This document shows positions 60,451 through 64,000 of a stretch of 64,000 nucleotides of DNA, in pieces. Below the pieces are notes generated by a model that saw nothing but the letters and a program-made list of their open reading frames with translations, was not told the origin of the DNA and did no database searches. A program made the translations under genes and the position numbers. Origin of the DNA: Streptomyces sp. NBC_00820 (GTDB taxonomy: Bacteria; Actinomycetota; Actinomycetes; Streptomycetales; Streptomycetaceae); the NCBI RefSeq assembly GCF_036347055.1, contig NZ_CP108882.1:3856501-3920500 (forward strand). Direction: 5' to 3'. Position 1 is the stretch's first letter; each line of letters starts with the position of its first letter.

Positions 60451-62253
60451 CTACTGCACGACCGTGATCCGGTCCGCCGCCGGCGGCGCGAGCGGGCTGG
60501 TCGCGGACGAGTGGGCCGTCAGGTACGTGCCCAGTGCGGCCAGGTCGTCCTCGCCCACCAGGTCGTTCGTGCCCTGGGCCAGCGTCGGGAAGCCGTCGCC
60601 GCCGCCTGCCAGGAAGCTGTTGGTAGCGACGCGGTAGGTGGCGGCCGGGTCGACCGGGTGGCCGTCGAGGCGGACGGAGTCGGTGACCACGCGGTCCGCG
60701 CCGGACCGGGTGAGGTCCAGGGTGTAGGTCAGGCCGGCCGACGGCTGGAGGATCTTCGGAGCGGCCGCGTTGGCCCCGCTCACCTGCTCCTTGAGGACCT
60801 GCACCAGCTGGGCGCCGGTGAAGTCCTGGAGGTTGACGGTGTTGGCGAAGGGCTGGACGGTGAAGCCCTCGGCGTAGGTGACGACCCCGTCGCCCTCGGC
60901 GCCCTTCGCCCGGTAGGTCAGGCCGGACCGCACCCCGCCCGGGTTCATCAGGGCCAGACTCGTCCTCGGGTCCAGCTCCTTGCCGTGGGCGAGCTGCGCG
61001 TCGGCGATCAGGTCGCCCATCGGGGACTCGTCACCGGTGTTGTCGATGTCCGCGGAGATGTAGCCGATGGGGCGGTTGCCGATCGGGGCCGCCAGGGCGT
61101 TCCAGCGGGAGATCAGGTCGGTCATGTCCGCGGCTTTGGGCACGTCCCGGGTCACCACGTGGTTGGCGGACCGCACCGCCGTACGGGCGATGTCGCCGGT
61201 ACGGCGGTCGTAGGTGAGCGTCGTGTCCGTGTACAGGCGGCCGAAGGAGGCCGCCGAGGTGACCATGCGGGGCCGGCCCGCGGGGTCGGGGACCGTGCAG
61301 ACGTACGCGGCGTGGGTGTGGCCGGTGACCAGGGCGTCGACCGCCGGCGTGACGTTCTTCGCGATGTCCACGATCGGGCCGGAGATGCCGGCGCCGGCAC
61401 CAGGGGAGTCGCAGTCGTAGTTGTAGGCGCCGGAGGCCGGGAAGCCGCCCTCGTGGATGAGCGCCACGATCGACCGCACGCCCTGGCGCTGGAGCACCTT
61501 GGCGTACTTGTTGATCGTCTCGACCTCGTCCTTGAAGGCGACGCCCTTGACCCCGTCCGCCGAGACGATGTCCGGCGTGCCCTCCAGGGTGACGCCGATG
61601 AAGCCGATCCTGACGTCCTTCTTCTTCCAGACCCAGTACGGCTTGAGGATCGGCTTGCCGGTCTTCTCGTCCTGCACGTTGGCCGCGAGGTAGGGGAAGC
61701 CGGCGCCCTTGAACCGCTTGCCGGTGTAGCAGCCGTCGGTGGGGTGGCAGCCGCCGTTCTGCAGGCGGGCCAGCTCCCGGGCGCCCTCGTCGAACTCGTG
61801 GTTGCCGACGGTGGTGACGTCCAGCTTCAGCTTGCCGAGCGCCTCGATCGTGGGCTCGTCGTGGAAGAGGCCCGACAGCAGCGGGGAGGCGCCGACCATG
61901 TCGCCGCCGGCCGCCGTCACCGAGTACGGGTGGCCCGCGCGGGCCTGGCGCAGGTGGGTGGCCAGGTACTCGGCGCCGCCCGCGTCGACGGTCCGCGTCG
62001 TGCCGTCCGGCTGCAGCTCGGTGATCCGGCCGGACGAGCCGGACGGGGACTCCAGATTGCCGTGCAGGTCGTTGAAGGACAGGAGCTGGACGTCCTGGTA
62101 GCGGCCCGGCCGGTGGCCGTGTCCGCCGCCGTCGTGCGCGTCGGCCGGGAGCGCTGCGGTCAGCGCGGCCGCCGTGGCCAGACCCTCCGCGGCGGCGAGC
62201 AGGCCGTGGGTACGGCGTCCGGTGCGGTGGCGCGAAGCGGGTGCGGGCGGCAT
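60451..62253 (-). CDS. Secreted 5'-nucleotidase / metallophosphatase
   Basis: 600 aa. N-terminal signal region (THGLLAAAEGLATAAALTAALPADAHDGG; twin-Arg at the front, so Tat is possible). Metallophosphatase domain about 75-350: metal ligands in SFNDLHGNL, GGDMVGASPLLSG, GNHEFDEG and GHTHAAYVC. Then the 5'-nucleotidase C-terminal domain (about 380-560; IADAQLAHGKELD, MNPGGVRSGLTY, PFANTVNLQDFTG). Releases phosphate from extracellular nucleotides. ATG 62253 has AGGGGACGC upstream. A single PHO-box-like unit (62331) lies in the promoter region. Confidence 0.92.
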   Translation of the reverse strand: MPPAPASRHRTGRRTHGLLAAAEGLATAAALTAALPADAHDGGGHGHRPGRYQDVQLLSFNDLHGNLESPSGSSGRITELQPDGTTRTVDAGGAEYLATHLRQARAGHPYSVTAAGGDMVGASPLLSGLFHDEPTIEALGKLKLDVTTVGNHEFDEGARELARLQNGGCHPTDGCYTGKRFKGAGFPYLAANVQDEKTGKPILKPYWVWKKKDVRIGFIGVTLEGTPDIVSADGVKGVAFKDEVETINKYAKVLQRQGVRSIVALIHEGGFPASGAYNYDCDSPGAGAGISGPIVDIAKNVTPAVDALVTGHTHAAYVCTVPDPAGRPRMVTSAASFGRLYTDTTLTYDRRTGDIARTAVRSANHVVTRDVPKAADMTDLISRWNALAAPIGNRPIGYISADIDNTGDESPMGDLIADAQLAHGKELDPRTSLALMNPGGVRSGLTYRAKGAEGDGVVTYAEGFTVQPFANTVNLQDFTGAQLVQVLKEQVSGANAAAPKILQPSAGLTYTLDLTRSGADRVVTDSVRLDGHPVDPAATYRVATNSFLAGGGDGFPTLAQGTNDLVGEDDLAALGTYLTAHSSATSPLAPPAADRITVVQ

Positions 62254-62330
62254 GCGTCCCCTGGGTGTCCGCTGTGTCGATGGTTCCGTCGCGGCGCAGC
62301 CTACGGTCAACGCGCGTAGGGCCACAGGGG

Positions 62331-62341
62331 GTTCACCGTCA
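62331..62341 (+). promoter_or_regulatory. Single PHO-box-like unit
   Basis: GTTCACCGTCA, 78 bp upstream of the nucleotidase start and 81 bp upstream of mshD. Adjacent 11-bp units do not match, so PhoP binding is only a possibility. Confidence 0.3.
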
Positions 62342-62421
62342 CGTGCCGGTTTTGCCCCGCCGGTCCCTTCACCCGCTGCGGTGCGGGCGCTTCGCCCCGG
62401 CCTCCCCGTACCCTCGTACGC

Positions 62422-63348
62422 ATGAGCAGCGACGACACCCTACGGCCCTTCCCCTCCCGTTCCATCGGAACGCACTCCGAACTCGCCCCGGACCAGGCCG
62501 AGGAGGTACTCGGACTGCTCGCCGATGCCGCCCGGGTCGACGGACAGCAGCCGGTGTCCGAGCAGGGGCGGCTGCAGCTGCGCGGGGGAACCCGCGCGGG
62601 CGTCTCCCATCTGCTGCTGCACGTCGGCGACGAACTCGTCGGATACGCGCAGCTCGAGGACACCGACCCGGTGGAGGCGCCGGCCGCCGAACTCGTCGTC
62701 CACCCGGCACACCGGGGGCGCGGCCACGGGCGGGCGCTGGGCTCGGCGCTGCTCGCCGCCTCCGGCAAGCGGCTGCGGGTCTGGGCGCACGGCGGCCACC
62801 CGGCCGCCCGGCACCTCGCCCAGGTGCTGGGACTGACCCTGTTCCGCGAACTGCGCCAGATGCGGCGGTCGTTGGACGACCTGGAGCTGCCCGAGCCGGT
62901 GCTGCCGGAGGGGGTGACGGTGCGCACCTTCGTCCCCGGCAAGGACGACACGGCGTGGCTCGCGGTCAACGCGGCCGCCTTCGCCCACCACCCCGAACAG
63001 GGCTCGCTGACCCAGCGCGACCTGGACGACCGCAAGGCCGAGCCGTGGTTCGACCCGGCGGGCTTCTTCCTCGCCGAGCGGGGCGGGGAGCTGATCGGCT
63101 TCCACTGGACCAAGGAGCACGCCGAGGAGGGACTCGGCGAGGTCTACGTGCTCGGCGTGCGCCCCGGCCACCAGGGCGGCGGCCTCGGCAAGGCCCTGAC
63201 CGCGATCGGCCTGCGCCACCTGGCCGGGCAGCGCCTGCCGACCGCGATGCTCTACGTCGACGCGGACAACAAGGCGGCGGTGTCGGTCTACGAACGGCTG
63301 GGCTTCACCACGCACGAGACCGACCTGATGTACCGCAGCGAGACGTGA
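62422..63348 (+). CDS. mshD: Mycothiol synthase MshD
   Basis: 308 aa, tandem GNAT protein. Acetylates Cys-GlcN-Ins to mycothiol. First GNAT AELVVHPAHRGRGHGRALGSA (about 95-115), second GNAT LGVRPGHQGGGLGKALT (about 245-262) with YVDADNKAAVSVYERLGF. Length and domain order match MshD. ATG 62422. Pathway companion of mshA at 25756. Divergent from the nucleotidase. Confidence 0.95.
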   Translation: MSSDDTLRPFPSRSIGTHSELAPDQAEEVLGLLADAARVDGQQPVSEQGRLQLRGGTRAGVSHLLLHVGDELVGYAQLEDTDPVEAPAAELVVHPAHRGRGHGRALGSALLAASGKRLRVWAHGGHPAARHLAQVLGLTLFRELRQMRRSLDDLELPEPVLPEGVTVRTFVPGKDDTAWLAVNAAAFAHHPEQGSLTQRDLDDRKAEPWFDPAGFFLAERGGELIGFHWTKEHAEEGLGEVYVLGVRPGHQGGGLGKALTAIGLRHLAGQRLPTAMLYVDADNKAAVSVYERLGFTTHETDLMYRSET

Positions 63349-63414
63349 GGCTGACCGGCGGCTGACCTGCGGCTGATCAGTGGCTGATCGGCGACCGACC
63401 GGTGGCTGACCGGG
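63349..63414. repeat. Six tandem 11-bp repeats after mshD
   Basis: GGCTGACCGGC, GGCTGACCTGC, GGCTGATCAGT, GGCTGATCGGC, GACCGACCGGT, GGCTGACCGGG, exactly adjacent. The first unit begins just after the mshD stop. The 11-bp period equals that of PHO boxes but the sequence differs. 63415-63600 shows no gene and should hold the ppk promoter. Confidence 0.85.
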
Positions 63415-63600
63415 GTCCCGTGGGTGCCCTCCGTCGGGGAGCGCCGTACGGGACCGCCGTTTCCGGGCGCGCCGAGGACGGGTTTCCCCGGTCCGCCGCG
63501 GGCTCCTCTGCGGCCCGTGATCCCCGTGGGTCGCCCCGCGCTATCCCGTACGTCATGTCTTCGTAACCGTCGATTCAGACGAACTTGCGACGCTCAGCCA

Positions 63601-64000
63601 ATGAAGCCCGCCGTGCCAGAGCCTTCGCCGCCCCCCGAGGGGCCCGCGGGGAACGGGGCCCTGACGCTCCCGCCCGCACGTTCCGACGCGCCCGTGACGC
63701 CCCTGGCGCGGAAGAATGGGTTCATGAGTCAGCGAGAAGCCCAGGCAGAGGTCCAGCACGTCCAGCCCCCCGTGGGCTCCATAGCGGCCCACCGCCCGCA
63801 CACGGTGGCGGCGGCCGTCTCCGATCTGGAACCCGACCTCGACGCGGACCTGGACTCCTACGAGGAGTCCGAGGGTGAGGACGCCTCGCTGCCGCAGGGG
63901 CGTTTCCTGGACCGGGAGCGCAGCTGGCTCGCCTTCAACGAGCGCGTCCTGGAGCTGGCCGAGGACCCGAACACCCCCCTGCTGGAGCGCGCCAACTTCC
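63601..64000 (+). CDS. ppk: Polyphosphate kinase Ppk, 3' end outside window
   Basis: First ~133 residues. N-terminal extension ([14 protein letters not shown]), then [15 protein letters not shown], an acidic Asp/Glu-rich stretch and the start of the PPK N-terminal domain with the invariant [21 protein letters not shown]. Makes polyphosphate from ATP reversibly; PhoP-regulated in Streptomyces. Start unclear: ATG 63601 begins the longest frame with coding GC3 bias; ATG 63724 has the better ribosome site (GGAAG). Confidence 0.9.
   Translation, partial: MKPAVPEPSPPPEGPAGNGALTLPPARSDAPVTPLARKNGFMSQREAQAEVQHVQPPVGSIAAHRPHTVAAAVSDLEPDLDADLDSYEESEGEDASLPQGRFLDRERSWLAFNERVLELAEDPNTPLLERANF

Noticed and set aside
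60511..62319. 602-codon plus-strand frame opposite the nucleotidase
   Set aside because: Only the minus strand shows metallophosphatase motifs, a signal peptide and a ribosome site.
63349..63414. Canonical PHO boxes
   Set aside because: The period is right, but GGCTGACC units match the GTTCACC consensus at too few positions.

Overview
The window is about 72% GC chromosomal DNA from a Streptomyces. The evidence is codon bias, frequent GTG/TTG starts, a whiE-type spore-pigment cluster, mycothiol genes, phoR-phoP, glnR, nur and an rsiG homologue. The gene order from msiK to ppk resembles the S. coelicolor core chromosome read in the opposite direction (from memory, not searched).

Layout. 1-4646: left end of a type II polyketide spore-pigment cluster (KS-alpha, cupin, SchA/CurD protein, divergent FAD monooxygenase), closed by a strong hairpin and a tRNA-Thr. 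4999-7580: msiK sugar-import ATPase, a small secreted protein and a sugar nucleotidyltransferase. 7739-14697 (minus): carD, ispD, ispF, a PPOX/F420-type enzyme, cysS, a SPOUT rRNA methylase and a DoxX protein. 15408-19508: a lipoprotein, phoR-phoP, phoU behind PHO-box-like repeats, and a 51-aa Cys-rich peptide. 19592-25239: a variable stretch with gpmA and a duplicated gpmA 3' end, an MFS permease, a DUF2000 protein, an AraC regulator and a truncated secreted-protein gene. 25263-31324: YbjN, mshA, a methyltransferase, an NlpC/P60 hydrolase and an RsbU-like phosphatase, separated by tandem repeats. 31419-34178: an XRE regulator with HbhA-like and DUF2516 proteins, and a seven-repeat secreted protein. 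34550-42703: a HAD protein, a double phosphotransferase, a second HAD protein, two paralogous GntR regulators, an Eis-like acetyltransferase and RsiG. 42862-50767: dtd, ygfZ, nur (with a MITE at its start), a nitrobindin-like protein, a 32-aa membrane peptide, DsrE, DUF3099, and a sulfurtransferase operon behind a leaderless Cys leader peptide. It continues with DUF2993, a membrane protein and a MoaD-like protein. 50821-57550: a hydrolase, glnR, a LacI regulator, and an HtrA-like protease with a two-component system. 57600-59050: an IS110-family element. 59118-64000: a PH-like pseudogene, a PH-like membrane protein, a 5'-nucleotidase, mshD and the start of ppk.

Themes. Phosphate control (phoR-phoP, phoU, ppk, possibly the nucleotidase), nitrogen control (glnR) and nickel control (nur) sit close together. 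Two of the mycothiol genes (mshA, mshD) are here. Development is represented by the whiE genes and by RsiG, the c-di-GMP-dependent anti-sigma factor of WhiG. The intergenic DNA is rich in short tandem repeats and palindromic mini-elements. The most unusual items are the Cys-rich peptide, the double kinase cluster with paired regulators, the gpmA 3'-end duplication and the MITE at nur.
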